A DNA stretch of 64,000 bases from Tritrichomonas musculus (GCA_039105265.1 JAPFFF010000014.1:1302001-1366000); one strand, 5' to 3'; counted from the first letter of the stretch, positions 41,696 through 54,200 are shown. The notes: generated by a model not told the origin, from the letters alone. Made by a program: numbers and translations.

Positions 41696-42457
41696 GGTGA
41701 TTGTATTTTGAATTATAGGTTAATGATTGTTTTGAAACTTCAACTCTTTTTGAATGAAGAATTTGATAAAATCAATTCAAAATTGAAAGAGATTTGTTTA
41801 GAATTTTTACAATAGGCTTCAAAAATTTAATTTGAATAAAATATAAAAAAACATTTATATATAAATATAGTAACATCTATCTTAATATTTTTGTTTTAAA
41901 TAAGAAATTTTTACAAATTAAAGATTATTCAAATATTTTTTATTTTTAAAAATAATTTTTGATCAATTTTTATAAGATATCGCCGCATAATTTCGTTAAC
42001 ACACTTTTTCAAAAACTTTACGTTATGAATCTATGATAAGAGACTCGTCATATCTGCATAGCTGATTTTGGTTTATAAAAATAAAACTTTATTTAATAAA
42101 GCAAACTTCTCTAGCCCATGGCATTTAAGTTCATTAAAATAAATAATTACTTATCTTTAATAAAAGACTTAAAAGCCAATCGACAAAAAATAAATCAGAA
42201 TTTTGATTTTCTATTGGGCAATGTCTAGTCATTTTATGAATTTGTATACACTAATACTTTTATTATACTCGTAATCACAAATAAAGTATTATTTATACCT
42301 TTGAAAATCAATGTTTCTCATTTTATTAAATTATTCTCTGAATTTATTAGCAAAAGCATTTGAAAAAATAAATTCTTTAGTCGCGAATTTACAATTTAAT
42401 AACAAAATTCAAAGAAATTATTAATGTCTAATTAAAAATAACAAACAGATATTTATA
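41696..42457. other. Intergenic, nothing recognised beyond possible promoter
   Basis: 762 bp of AT-rich DNA upstream of the transporter and downstream of the kinase gene, both on the minus strand. CACTTTTTCAAAAACTTTACG lies around 42004-42024. No ORF is supported; the 71-codon plus-strand ORF at 41600-41815 is a shadow. Confidence 0.4.
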
Positions 42458-44677
42458 TTATAGTTTGAGATCCTCTGCTTTTTTAATCCACATATGTCCC
42501 TCATTTACGTTAACATTTACACCTCTTCCTTCCAATAACATTTTTCCGTATTCTATCATTGCATCAGGCCTTTTATGGTACGAAGCTTTTTTATAAAATC
42601 TGGCTGCCAACGCATCGTCTTTTGGAACAAATTTACCCTCAGAATAAATTTTTGCCAAAGAAACTTCTGCTTCAGGATTTCCTTGAGATGCCGCTAAATT
42701 GAAATACTCGAGAGATTTTTCGATATTGATATCGCCTATTTTACCAGAAAGAAATAATTTCCCTAAATTACATTGTGACATATGATTCCCTTTATCAGAA
42801 GCTTTTAAGAAGTATTTATAGGCTTCATTGATGCTATTCAGATTTTCTTCACCTTCAGGCAAATGCCCCTCGAGATATAATTCACCAATTCCGTTTAGTG
42901 CATCTGATAAATCTTGCTCAGCAGCTTTTTTGTACATTTCAAAAGCTTTTTGATAATCAAATGGAATTTTTGCCTTGTCAGCCTTTTTATGATAAACCAA
43001 ACCAACTTCAAGAAGAGATAATGAATAATTTTGATTAGCTGATTTTAAAAACCATTCAAATGCGATCTGATCATTTTGATTAACAATCCAACCGTTTTGA
43101 TACATGAGACCCATATTGTATTGCGCATTTGGATTACCATCATTAGCTTCATTAATTATAAATATGAAGTCGTTTCTTTTATCTGAGTTTACAAGAATTT
43201 CTTCATCACAAGTTTCCTCATCAATCAATTGCTGCTTCTTCACTTTTTCAATGAATTCAATAACAACATCTTCATCAGCATTTGCATAAAATAATTGCTC
43301 ACTTTCAAACATTCTCCTTAAAATAAATGAAGTTGATCTACTGCCTTCTTTGGATGATGTGCAATAATCATACAATTTAGTAATTGGACCTTCAGTTACG
43401 CGAAGACGATCAATATCACCAACAGCACCTCTTTTCATAGCTTCTAATAATGTCAATTTTTCATAAGGTTTTTTCCCTGTGGTAAATTCATAGATTAAAA
43501 CACCAAGTGAATATATATCGGATTGAAAAGAATATTGGCTTGATCCAGTAATGATTTCAGGTGCCATAAAGTGTAAAGTTCCAATACTAATCGTTTTTTT
43601 ATCTAGTGATACATAATCACGTGTATGCGAGAAACTAGTTAAATAAGCATCAAAATCTCTATTTAAAACAATACTAGATGGATTTATATCACAATGAATC
43701 AATCCAAATGAATGAAGGTAATCAAGTGCAAATAATATTTGATAGATAATTTTACTCTTCAAATTTGGATCTGTAATCATTTTATCTTTAAGACTTCCGT
43801 TACTCATAAAATCGAGAACAAATGCTTTATTCATTCCTTGTGAAATAGTTCCATAACAATGTATTATTCTTGAGTGATAATTTTTTTCAAAACATAACAA
43901 CCCTGCTGAATAGTATTTTAAATTCATTATCGTTTTAATAGCATATAAGAATCCTGTTGTTTTATGAACCGCTAAACTTACAACTCCATGAGATCCATAC
44001 CCAATAATCCGAATCTTCAAAAAGTCAGAGTCTTGAAGCTTTGGTATTTTCTTCTTTTCACCGCTCTTGCTTTGACTTTGAATTCGCGGTGGAAATAAAA
44101 AAGATGGATCTTTAAATGCTAATGTTGGGAAATAATTTCTACGAAGAAAAAAATTAAAAAGCGTTAATAAACTTAGAAATAAAAATCGACTTAATGTTAG
44201 TTGTTCATCAAATACTAATTCATTTATTAAAAAATATTTTCTTTTGAGCTCTTTTGCATCATATTGCGAATTAAGTACTTCATCTTCATCAAGAAATAAA
44301 AATTTTGGGTTTTCTATATATTTTTGTAAAATGCTTATATCTTTTTTCTTGGAAGGAACCAATGTAACTTTCTCCAATGATGACAAAAATTTCGTAAAAA
44401 TTTGCTCGTCATCAATTTCGATGATCGAACAAAGATTTTGACATACAAAAATAAAATATAATGTTTCTGAAATATTTGAAAACGAATAGGTAATTAATGG
44501 ATCAAAAAATGCAGTTTTACAAATGCTACTGAAATGTTCTGATGAAATTGAATTTATGTATATAGAATCAATTTCAAAATTGGAAAACAAATGAAACCTA
44601 TACATAATATTAGGGTGAATAACCTGATGAAGATCGACATCATCATTCAAAATGTATATTGGCTGAGAATTTGACAT
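42458..44677 (-). CDS. Protein kinase-like protein with C-terminal Sel1 repeats, 739 aa, probable pseudokinase
   Basis: Three parts are visible: an N-terminal region of about 200 residues without known domain, a protein kinase domain (about 219-475) and five or six Sel1-like helical repeats (about 508-739; for example NAQYNMGLMYQNG, AEVSLAKIYSEGK, DAMIEYGKMLLEG). This kinase plus Sel1 layout is common in trichomonads. The Gly loop (GYGSHGVV, 226-233), the VAIK lysine K248, catalytic D330 and the APE motif (372-374) are kept. The catalytic loop reads HCDINPSSIVLN, with Asn for Lys and Ser for the Mg-binding Asn, and DFG is replaced by SFS at 348-350. Loss of both metal ligands predicts little or no phosphotransfer, so a scaffold role is likely. 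The ATG at 44677 is the first in frame. It is head-to-head with the TTLL gene. Confidence 0.9.
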   Translation of the reverse strand: MSNSQPIYILNDDVDLHQVIHPNIMYRFHLFSNFEIDSIYINSISSEHFSSICKTAFFDPLITYSFSNISETLYFIFVCQNLCSIIEIDDEQIFTKFLSSLEKVTLVPSKKKDISILQKYIENPKFLFLDEDEVLNSQYDAKELKRKYFLINELVFDEQLTLSRFLFLSLLTLFNFFLRRNYFPTLAFKDPSFLFPPRIQSQSKSGEKKKIPKLQDSDFLKIRIIGYGSHGVVSLAVHKTTGFLYAIKTIMNLKYYSAGLLCFEKNYHSRIIHCYGTISQGMNKAFVLDFMSNGSLKDKMITDPNLKSKIIYQILFALDYLHSFGLIHCDINPSSIVLNRDFDAYLTSFSHTRDYVSLDKKTISIGTLHFMAPEIITGSSQYSFQSDIYSLGVLIYEFTTGKKPYEKLTLLEAMKRGAVGDIDRLRVTEGPITKLYDYCTSSKEGSRSTSFILRRMFESEQLFYANADEDVVIEFIEKVKKQQLIDEETCDEEILVNSDKRNDFIFIINEANDGNPNAQYNMGLMYQNGWIVNQNDQIAFEWFLKSANQNYSLSLLEVGLVYHKKADKAKIPFDYQKAFEMYKKAAEQDLSDALNGIGELYLEGHLPEGEENLNSINEAYKYFLKASDKGNHMSQCNLGKLFLSGKIGDINIEKSLEYFNLAASQGNPEAEVSLAKIYSEGKFVPKDDALAARFYKKASYHKRPDAMIEYGKMLLEGRGVNVNVNEGHMWIKKAEDLKL

Positions 44678-44924
44678 TGATAAAAAGATTATTAAGAATT
44701 TTGAAAATTTTTATTCGTTAAATTAATTGCTTTGAAAAAGTGGAGGAGTTATAAATTTATAACAATTGTGAAATTTTTCAAATATAAAGTATTGAATTTT
44801 TTTTATTCAAAAGTTTAAACCCGTCAAAGATCATATTTTTCTATTAATTATCATCAATTTGCTCTAAAAATCTTTCAAATTTGTATGTTTATTGCTTTAG
44901 TTCTCCAATTAGTTTTTATGAATC

Positions 44925-45059
44925 ATGTTAAAGAATCGAAATCTCTTTTTTTGTAAATTTATAATTGATATCAACAATTTCCAAATTATAAAAAGTTTTG
45001 GTTCAGACAACTTTGGTTATGTTTACTCAGTAAAAAAAACAAAGAATGAGATCATATAA
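44925..45059 (+). pseudogene. Fragment of a protein kinase N-lobe
   Basis: A 44-codon reading frame from the ATG at 44925 ends in INNFQIIKSFGSDNFGYVYS followed by VKKTKNE and a TAA. It matches the glycine-rich loop of a protein kinase (GSDNFGYV in place of GxGxxGxV) preceded by the usual strand. Nothing after it continues the domain. It is a relic of a truncated kinase gene between two live genes. Confidence 0.6.
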
Positions 45060-45375
45060 AGATTGAAAGTGCATAATTCAATTATTTTTTTTAATTGAGG
45101 ACAAACTTTATTTATTCATGAATTTATTAAATAAATGCAAAATTGACCTAATAACAGTTATTTAATTCATACATAAACTATATTTATTAGACCATTTGAA
45201 CAAATAGATTCTAATTTTATCACTTTCATTGAAATTTAGAAACTTATTTTAAATCAACGCTGTAATTGTGCTACATTTAAATAATAATTCTGAAAATTCA
45301 TTAAAAATCTTAAGATAAAGTAATTTGATTTGGGAACTTCAATTTTGAACCAATTTGAAGAAGTAGTGAAAATAA
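45060..45375. other. Intergenic region upstream of the TTLL frame
   Basis: Contains an ATG at 45118 with a 15-codon frame only. No in-frame ATG for the TTLL gene and no GTAYGT / ACTAAC-type intron pair was found. A sequence ACCTAATAACAG at 45144-45155 resembles the trichomonad 3' splice motif but leads into stops. Confidence 0.4.
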
Positions 45376-47733
45376 TTGAGGTATAACTCAAAAATTTTGT
45401 TCAAAATTGAGAAAAGTATAAAATATAATTGGCAATTGAATACTTATTTGTCCCCATCATTAAAAAAAACGAAGAAAAGCAAAAAGAGATCTCCAACCGC
45501 AGTCACTGTTAATTTAGACAATACTAATTACGAATCTGTTCGTCAGTGTTGCGTAGATCTCGGCTATAAAATAATTTCATCTGACAGAAAAAATCTCTTA
45601 TTTTGGTGTGACAGTGGTGGCACACTTGAATTTGCTTCGAATCTTGAAACGCATCAATTTTATAATCATTTCCCTGGAATGTATTCAATTGCTCATAAAG
45701 TCGATCTTTCACGCAATATTTTACGATTATCTCGCGTAATGCCTGACATTTATCACTTTCATCCTCGAACTTTTCTTCTACCGCATCAATATCAAGAGCT
45801 CAAAAGCACCATGTTAGGCATAAACGATAGAGTTGAACGGACATTTATTATTAAACCAGATAGAGGAGCTCAGGGTAAAGGCATTTTTCTCATACAAGAA
45901 CCGGAAATTGTTGCTAATAGCTTTATGGAAGGGAATGGAGCAGTAGCGCAACAATATATCAAACCTTTTCTCATTGATGGATTGAAATTTGATTTAAGAA
46001 TATATATTCTTGTTACATCAGTTGATCCTCTCCGTGTTTATATACATAAAGAAGGTATGGCTCGCTTTTGCACAGAAGCATACAACGATCCGTGCTCAGA
46101 TAATTTAGATCATTGCTATAGCCATCTCACAAATTACTCTTTAAATAAACAAAACGATCAATTCAATAAAAATAATCAATCAAAAATATATCGCAACTTA
46201 ATTGAAGAAAATCATGCTAAACCATTCAACCGATTTCAGGATGAGAAAAGTGATAGTGATGAAGAAGAAGAAAAAATATCTAATCCAGAACAAACGACCA
46301 AGAGCAAAATAGACAAGAATTCAACGCAAGCTGAAGATGTTTTTTCTATAAGTCATCATGAAACTCCTTTTAAGCGTTCTTTAAGTTCTATCATGGAATC
46401 AATTAGAAAAAGTGGGAAAGATGCTGATCAGCTTCAAAATGAAATTGATGATATTATTCGCTTTACAATGGCATCAATTCAACCTTTTCTTTCTTCCAGT
46501 TACCATAGTGTTATTGCAGTAAGTGATGGAAAATGCCGCTGCTTTGAAATTCTTGGTTTTGACGTTTTAATTGACCATAATTTAAAGCCTTGGCTACTCG
46601 AAGTGAATTACATGCCTAGCTTAACGACAGATACAGAATTTGACAGAATTTTAAAATATTCTGTTATTAAAGGCGCGTTAAAAATTGTTGATATAAAGCC
46701 TGATTTCAAAAAGTTACTAAAAACAAGACAAAAAAACATTTCACAAGGAAAAAAGAAGGTTCCTCTTTATGATCCAGAAATTGAATTCAAAATAGCTAAA
46801 GAAAATACAAATTGGCGCCAGCTTTTACCTATTGAAATTCCTCCAGAAAATGAATTCCAAAATTTTGATTCAAGTGAAGCTTGTGAAATTTCAAAATTTG
46901 ATGCTGCTGATGAAAAAATTACATTGACAAGGAAAAGACTTTTGAAGCTGAAATCTAATTATGAAAAAGCACTTCGCTTTTCAAGAGATTCTCCTTTAGG
47001 CGCAGCAGCAGCTACATCGGCTAGTAAAGCGAAAATGATGGCAACTAGGCTAGAAATCAAAGAGAGAAAAAAACGCTTTTCAATTCCACAAACAGTTAGA
47101 AACTCAGCGGTTGTTTTAAAGAATCCTCTTCCTCCTTTACACGGAATTCCATCTTGTTTCAGCCCCAAGCATCAAAAAATAAGTTTAAATCAACTACAAC
47201 AACAACAGAATGAAGATCAAATCAAAACAAATAAAATGAAGAGTGATTCAATTTCTAATTCAAAATCCGAAGTTATTAATATTAGCATGAGATTGACTTC
47301 TAATATTGCTTTGAATATGAGCAATAAAATAGGATTTGAAAAAAACACAAGCCAATCTAATAATTTAGAATCTTCTATTTCAATAAGCAACTTCACTCAG
47401 GAAGAGAAACATTCTTATCCAACAAAAATGCCGAACATGAAAATGCCACAAAAGGCAATGGAAACAAAAACTTCTGGTGAAATGCCACTCTTCCTTCATT
47501 TTAGCGGAGCTAATCAGAATCAGTTTGACACTTTTGAAGAAGAGCAGAGAGTAAACACACTTAAAGAAAGAAGAGAAGAAGAGAAATCTCTTGGTATCAC
47601 CAATGAAGTTTATAAAATGCTCGGCATTCAAGTTAAAAAAGATTCCTTACCAAAATATACTAATGCTTCAAAGAAATTGACAAAGCCTATTGTTGCTTTC
47701 AGACAAATTTTTAATGAAAAAGTGGTAATTTGA
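45376..47733 (+). CDS. Tubulin-tyrosine ligase-like protein (probable polyglutamylase), 785 aa frame without an early ATG
   Basis: The protein is an ATP-grasp enzyme of the TTLL family, which adds Glu (or Gly) to tubulin tails on axonemes and other stable microtubules. Family landmarks run in order: NLDNTNYESVRQCCVDLGYK, the NHFPGM motif near 98-102, the ATP-binding IIKPDRGAQGKGIFLI (about 157), KFDLRIYILVTS, HLTNYSLNK and the metal-binding LLEVNYMPSL (about 408). They resemble TTLL4/6-type polyglutamylases. After residue 450 the tail is low-complexity, Lys/Ser/Gln-rich. The frame opens with TTG at 45376 directly after a stop, and the first ATG is codon 102 (45679), inside the conserved M of NHFPGM. 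Because conserved sequence precedes it, the true start must come from an upstream exon, a non-AUG codon or a sequence error. Confidence 0.85.
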   Translation: MRYNSKILFKIEKSIKYNWQLNTYLSPSLKKTKKSKKRSPTAVTVNLDNTNYESVRQCCVDLGYKIISSDRKNLLFWCDSGGTLEFASNLETHQFYNHFPGMYSIAHKVDLSRNILRLSRVMPDIYHFHPRTFLLPHQYQELKSTMLGINDRVERTFIIKPDRGAQGKGIFLIQEPEIVANSFMEGNGAVAQQYIKPFLIDGLKFDLRIYILVTSVDPLRVYIHKEGMARFCTEAYNDPCSDNLDHCYSHLTNYSLNKQNDQFNKNNQSKIYRNLIEENHAKPFNRFQDEKSDSDEEEEKISNPEQTTKSKIDKNSTQAEDVFSISHHETPFKRSLSSIMESIRKSGKDADQLQNEIDDIIRFTMASIQPFLSSSYHSVIAVSDGKCRCFEILGFDVLIDHNLKPWLLEVNYMPSLTTDTEFDRILKYSVIKGALKIVDIKPDFKKLLKTRQKNISQGKKKVPLYDPEIEFKIAKENTNWRQLLPIEIPPENEFQNFDSSEACEISKFDAADEKITLTRKRLLKLKSNYEKALRFSRDSPLGAAAATSASKAKMMATRLEIKERKKRFSIPQTVRNSAVVLKNPLPPLHGIPSCFSPKHQKISLNQLQQQQNEDQIKTNKMKSDSISNSKSEVINISMRLTSNIALNMSNKIGFEKNTSQSNNLESSISISNFTQEEKHSYPTKMPNMKMPQKAMETKTSGEMPLFLHFSGANQNQFDTFEEEQRVNTLKERREEEKSLGITNEVYKMLGIQVKKDSLPKYTNASKKLTKPIVAFRQIFNEKVVI

Positions 47734-48213
47734 TTTATATACATATATACTCAAAAGAGGAACACAGTTTTAATTTATTGATATAATTACGAAATCATTT
47801 TAATGAATTTGCGGATTTCTTTTTAATGTGTTATTATTATTTTATCTTAGAGTAAAAATATTAATGCGCTTAACTTATTCCATAATTACATATTTATCAT
47901 GAAACCGTTTAAATTAACGTAAATTTTTAAAAATTTTTAAAAGATTTTCGTAAATCTTTTTTGAATTTGTATTGTAAATTCAATCTCTTTTAAATTTTTA
48001 CAATAGCACAGTAGATCTTTCACTTTTTTAATAAAATTTGAAACAAATATGAAAGGCTGTTTTCATCCTATTACAGTTAACATTTTCTTTTTTAATTGAA
48101 CGTTTGCTTTAGTTCTTGCATATATTTTTTTTTATACAATTTTTGAATTGATTTATATTTAATTTCTGAGGTATTTTTAAAAAAGTTTCCTATAAAATTT
48201 TTATTATTTGGAG
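47734..48213. other. Intergenic, nothing recognised
   Basis: 480 bp of AT-rich DNA between two plus-strand genes. The next gene has a leader containing several T runs. No ORF. Confidence 0.4.
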
Positions 48214-51200
48214 ATGACTTCCGCATCTGGAAGTCCTCAGAATTCATCAATCATTCAAAATAAAAACGAAATCCCTAATTGTGAAACACAAAATGATGCA
48301 CTTACTCCTGAACAAAAAATTACTGATCTTGAAGATTTAATTTATTTATTACAAGATGAAAATGATAGCTTAAGATATAGACTTCAAAAAATGAAACAAA
48401 AAATGAAGGCAATGCAAACACAATCATTTATTTTTTCGAATATAAATATAACTAATAAACAAAATAAAGTCAAATGTAATAAATTGATGGAAGAAGTTCA
48501 TTTTATAACCGATTTGAAAGACCAAATTGAAAAACTTTCTACAGATGCTGATGAAGCGCAGAAAAGAAAGAGAATTCGCAAAACTTATTCAAAGGATAAA
48601 AAAGGGAACCATTTTGAATTAGATGAAGATGAACCAATTGAACAAGATTTAAAAAACGAAAATAATGAAAATAATGAAGAAAAAAATCTACATAGCAGCA
48701 ATTTTAATAACAGCCATACTAATGATATTTCTAATGATGAAAACACCCTTAACAACAATAATTTACATAACGAGAACACTGAGAATAACAATGAAAATGA
48801 TAACAACAATTTAAATAATACCAGATCAAACAAAAAATACGACGCAATTTCAAATGATAAAAATGCACCTTCATTTGAAATATGGGTTCATAATTACTAC
48901 GATAAAATTGATAAATTTTCTGCTGAACTTGATAAAAAAATCCAAGAATTAATGAAAAATTCAGAAGATAATTATAATCAAATTAAGAAATCTGATAGCT
49001 TAAATCAAAAGCTAAAACATATTCATTCCAAATTTCAGAATCTTTCAAATGATCTTTGTTCAGTTAAAATAGAAAATAAAAATTTAAAAAATGAAAACCA
49101 ATCATTAAAAGCTGAACTTGATACAATAAAAGAAGAAAATCAACAAATAAAATCAGAATTAGAGTCTATAAACGTGGAAAATCAAAAATTAAAATCTGAA
49201 GCTGAATTGATTAAGCAAGAAAATCAACAATTGAAATCAACAGTAGAAAACGCCAAAACAGAAAATCAAAGACTCAGATCATTTAATCAAAAATCAAAAG
49301 CATATAATCAAAAATTGAAATCTGAAATCGAATCAGCGAAAACAGAAAATCAATCTTTGAAGTCAGATTCTCAACTATTAAATGAAGAACTTCAAAAATT
49401 GAGAGCAGAGAATCAATCAATAAAATCAGAGAACTTTATATTAAAATCTGATAAGCAAAAAATCTTAACAGAAAATCAATCATTAAAAGCTGAAAATCAA
49501 ACTTTAGCTGCAGAAAATCAAATGACAAAAGATCAATTAAAACTTCAAGCACAAAACGAAAAGAAACCAAAAATTCAGAGAGATAAACTCGTTGAATCAC
49601 AAAAGAATATGATAACTCAACTTCAAAGTCAACTTCAATTAAATGAAAAGAATCTCAAAACTAAAGCAAAACAAGAAAAAGATTCAATAGTTAAATTAAA
49701 TTCAAAAGTGAAATCATTTTATATGTTAATGGATAAAGCATTTGGTAAGCCAAATGCTCAAAGGTTAATTAAAACTAATTCTCGTCAAATCATGAATAAG
49801 ATAAATGATCTTAGCGACAAGATACAAGAGCTTCAGGACAAAATACAGCAATTGCAACTGCATCAACATCAGATTGCAAAGACTTGTGATTATTCAGAAC
49901 TTCCAAAACTTCCACTTTCTGTGGATAAAGCTTGGAAAGAAATTCTTGATATAATAAAGCCAATTTCTCCAAGTCAAGGACCAATAACATTAGATCTTTT
50001 CAATGCTTATTTGGACAGAATTATTAAAGCTGTCTCAAATCAAGATTTAACAGACCCAGTTGTTTCGTCAGCACCATCAACAACGAAGGCAGTTGATCGT
50101 ATTATTAATGCAATACAAATTTTAATAAATAACAATCCTTCACATGCACAAAAAACAGATTCAAAAATTAATGATATTATTTGTAAACTTTTAGCTGCAC
50201 CTGTTGAAGGTAATCTCAGAACACCAATCATTTGGAAGAACACAGTTAACATAATTACTGCATGCGAATCAATTATTGACTATAAAAGCTGGAAGCAATG
50301 TGTTGAAGAAGCATTTTTCGTTGATTCTCTTCAAAATTTGACTGAAAAGAACATTGGAAATACAATGGTTGAACAACTTCTAATTGTTACTGATAACGAA
50401 GCTATATACACTAATCCACCTAAATTTAATTATTGGATTAATATTATATCTGATTTTATTTTACCATCATTTTGGAAGAACTACGAATGCATTGATGAAA
50501 AATGCCAAAATTCCATTGTTATTCCAATGCTTTCATTTTTCAATCGCAATATGTCCACTCCACATTCAATTTCCACTCTTTCAGGTATTCATAAGAATCC
50601 ACAAGTTGCTTATTATACAATGCAAATATTAATTCGTGCTGAATCAATGTTACCAATTGGAAATCAAATTGAATTAAATGAATTACATACAAGCCTTCTT
50701 ACATTTTTACAATTGAATTTCCCAGTTATAATCACAATTAATAAGAGTGCCAATTATATTTATCCAGATACTCCAAAAGACGTCCCATTTAAAGACTCAG
50801 TTCAATTCTTCCTAACAAAACAAAGCAGAAGAAGTTCAAATCAATATCCAATATTTACATCGTCGCTTAAGAGCTCGAGTTTAGATTCAGGATCAGTTAC
50901 AATTAACGTTTCAGATTCCGAATCAGGAGCCGGATCAGTTTCATTATCAAATTCAATAATTGCAAATCTTGTAGCCGACAATGGAAAAAGTTATACACAA
51001 CTTCTTTTAACATTCTTTGACTCGGAATTATCTAAACAAGGTTCAACCATTATTATGCAATTAAGTAAATCGACAAATATCTTTCCTCAAATATTTCTCA
51101 TATTATCGACACTTTTCTACAGATTGACAGAAGCACTCATGTCGTCACTTGTTAAAAAGGCAACAACAGAAATATCAGCAACACCAGTAAAGAGAAAAAT

Positions 51201-54200
51201 ACCACCAGTTATTCAACAAGAAACATCGGCTCCTCCGTTTGTTCCAGTATCGCCAACTTCTGAAATTGATCAAGGAGAATTTGGCAACATTCCTCGATCA
51301 ACGTCTAATTCATCTATGAACTCTATTGCTTCAAACACATCTCTTCAAATGCCGTCACCAAAAGCGTCGAATAATTTGGTTTTATCTTTATCTTTGACAC
51401 CTGAAGTTATTCAAGCTTATTCTGATCTTTTTGATCTTTTGTTACATTTGAGACCTTTCCTTTCAGCTTGCCAAAGAAACATCCCGTCAGAAAGACTTGG
51501 GCCAACTCTTCTCAATCCTATTCTTACCTGTCAAAATCAATTTTGCACTTTTCAGCTTGTTTGTATATTCTTCACAATTTATTTTGACAGCTGTCATTAT
51601 AATCCGGATAATCTACGTTGTTTTTGTGATAAATTAATTTCAATGTCGCAATTGTTTAGCTTTAATCAGGAAATGAGAAATATGTTTAATTTATATTCTT
51701 CAATATTCGCTTCAATTTGCTCAATTCAGCTTCTAGAAATGAATAAAATCGGAGGGCCTTCATCATTATCAATTAATTCACCAAAAGGTGTTCCAATATC
51801 ATCATCTGAAATTTTACCATCAGATGAACAATTTTTAACAAATCCTGTTTTATATGCAATGTCAAGTCTAAAAATCAAATGCCAACGTGTTCCTTACTTA
51901 TTCTTTGCTTTCCCACTTCACTTCACAAATGAAGTATCTTCAACTTCCTCTTCTCCAAATCAGGAAGTTCAAGCTTTCAGAGCAGCATCAAACCGAAGAA
52001 GATCAACTCCTCTTGCAAAAACAAATCCAGACGCAGTAGCTGCTGCTCAAGTTGCAGCTTCGCTATCTAAGCAACAAATGATTGGTGATCGAAATCGAAG
52101 TACCGCACTCAGGCCAAATTTAAATACAAATCAATTAGACTTTCCAAAACTATCATCACCAAAATCTCCAGAGTCTTCAAAAACTACAGATTTTCCAAAA
52201 TTGTCGCCAACATCAAATTTACCAGATTCCCCAATGTCAAGCGTACCCAAACTACAGCTTAATAGCTCCTCAGATTCCCCAGGTCTATCACAGGTGCCGA
52301 AATTAAACTTGAGCGATTCTCCCGATTCGTCAAATATTCCAAAAATGTCATTAAACAAAGAGACTGATTTTCCAAGTGCTTCAGATTTTTCAGATGGAGT
52401 TTCTATTGCAAGTCCACCGAAACATTTTACTGTATCTCCAGAGATAAAAGCTCAAGTTTTATCAGGAAGAACTAGAAGACTTAGCGCAGTCAATGCTAGC
52501 AACAACTTCTATATTACGATGAATAACATAACCGCACATAATTTCGCAATTTCATTTATGAGAGGCATTGGCAAATATAATAATTATTCGCATACAGTCA
52601 AATTTGTTGAAACTCTTTTCACTATTTATTTGGGAGCTAAAAAGAATAATAGTCGATGTTATTCATCTTATATCTACAAAACAATTTGCCCACTTCTTTT
52701 CGATATTTATCTGCATAAAACAGATGATGAAATTGAAAAAGATAATTATAGTTATTCTAAACCACTTTTGACAATATTGAATCGTTTAATTGAAGATTTG
52801 ATATTTAGACAAAATGTCGATCAAAAATTGGCCATATCATGGTTAAAATTTTATATTGAAGCGATCGATGCAACTTCAAAAAGTTTTAATCATAAGGATA
52901 GTGATGAAGATAGTGATTCTGAATTTGATTATGAAACTACCCTCAATAACAAAGAATTAACATTAATGGCACTTTCAGCATGCATGAATTGCTGCTGCTC
53001 ACCATTTGTTTTCCGCTATTCAATTGTACCCATAATTAATTCCAGATTAATATCTGATTACAGCTCAATGTTTTCTCCATTCACTGTATTAAGGAATTTT
53101 ACTAACCCAAACAGTTATATTAGCGATATTCTTCGATATTCTGCATCCACAATTGATATATCTAAAAAGATTCAAATGATGAATTCGTCTTCTACATTAA
53201 CAAACTCATCAAGCTTTCCAGATTCATTCCAAATCTTTAATTCTTTTGTTACTGATTCTCAATTCAAAATAACATCTTTCTTTTTCACATCTTTTTATTT
53301 TCTCTTTCAATGTGAAATAGCAAATGATAATATTAAAGAACTTTCTTCTGGACTTGTAACGAACTTTAAGAGGCTTATTTCGAATATTTCAGCTCTCCCA
53401 GATATCGAATGCTTACTGAACTTACTTACAGTCATTCCTTATCATTTTGATGACATAAATCGAAAATCACCTGAATTAATTCCATTCATTTTTGATAAAT
53501 TATCAGGTTATACAAAAACAGATAAATGCACAAATGAGCAATTTACTTTTATTATTCAATTCGCTACTGATTTAATTTGCAGTATCGATCCAAACGAACC
53601 TTTATTTGAAAAGGTACTTGCTTTCATGTTAATTAAATTCGATGATAATACTTTCAAGAACAAACTTCGAGATGAATACTTTTCATTCTTTTTCGAAGAT
53701 TTCATGAACACAAGAAGACATCAAAACAAACCAGCTGATTTCTATCATAAATCAACGACAGGTGGAAATCTAGTTACGATTGTTGATAATAAATCAGAAA
53801 TCATTACATTTAATCTTTTCTCAACATACATGACAATTTCAAATTGCTATGAAACTAACAACTACAAATTGGAAATTGTTAAAAAAGAAACAAGCAGACC
53901 CCAAAAGAAACCTAAGAAACCACAAACACAAGCAATGCAACAACAAACTCCAACAAAGCCGATCACAAAAGGTCAATCAATTGAATATTTAATTTCACCT
54001 AAGACTAAAATTGATCCTGCTTTAATGTCTGATGTTTTCCTCTCTCTGAAGAAGAATAAACAGTGGCTCCTTTGCACTCCTCAAAAACTTGAGCTTTCAG
54101 AAAGCTTCAGTGATCGTTTCTATACAGAAAAACATGTCATTCCTATCGTTTACATAGGACCACGCCAAAGAACAGTTGAAGAAATATTAAGTAACAGATT

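Noticed and set aside
44883..45155. Possible trichomonad intron (GTATGT at 44883, ACCTAATAACAG at 45144)
   Set aside because: The 3' motif deviates from ACTAACACACAG and the sequence after it meets a stop before the TTLL frame, so it does not supply the missing start.
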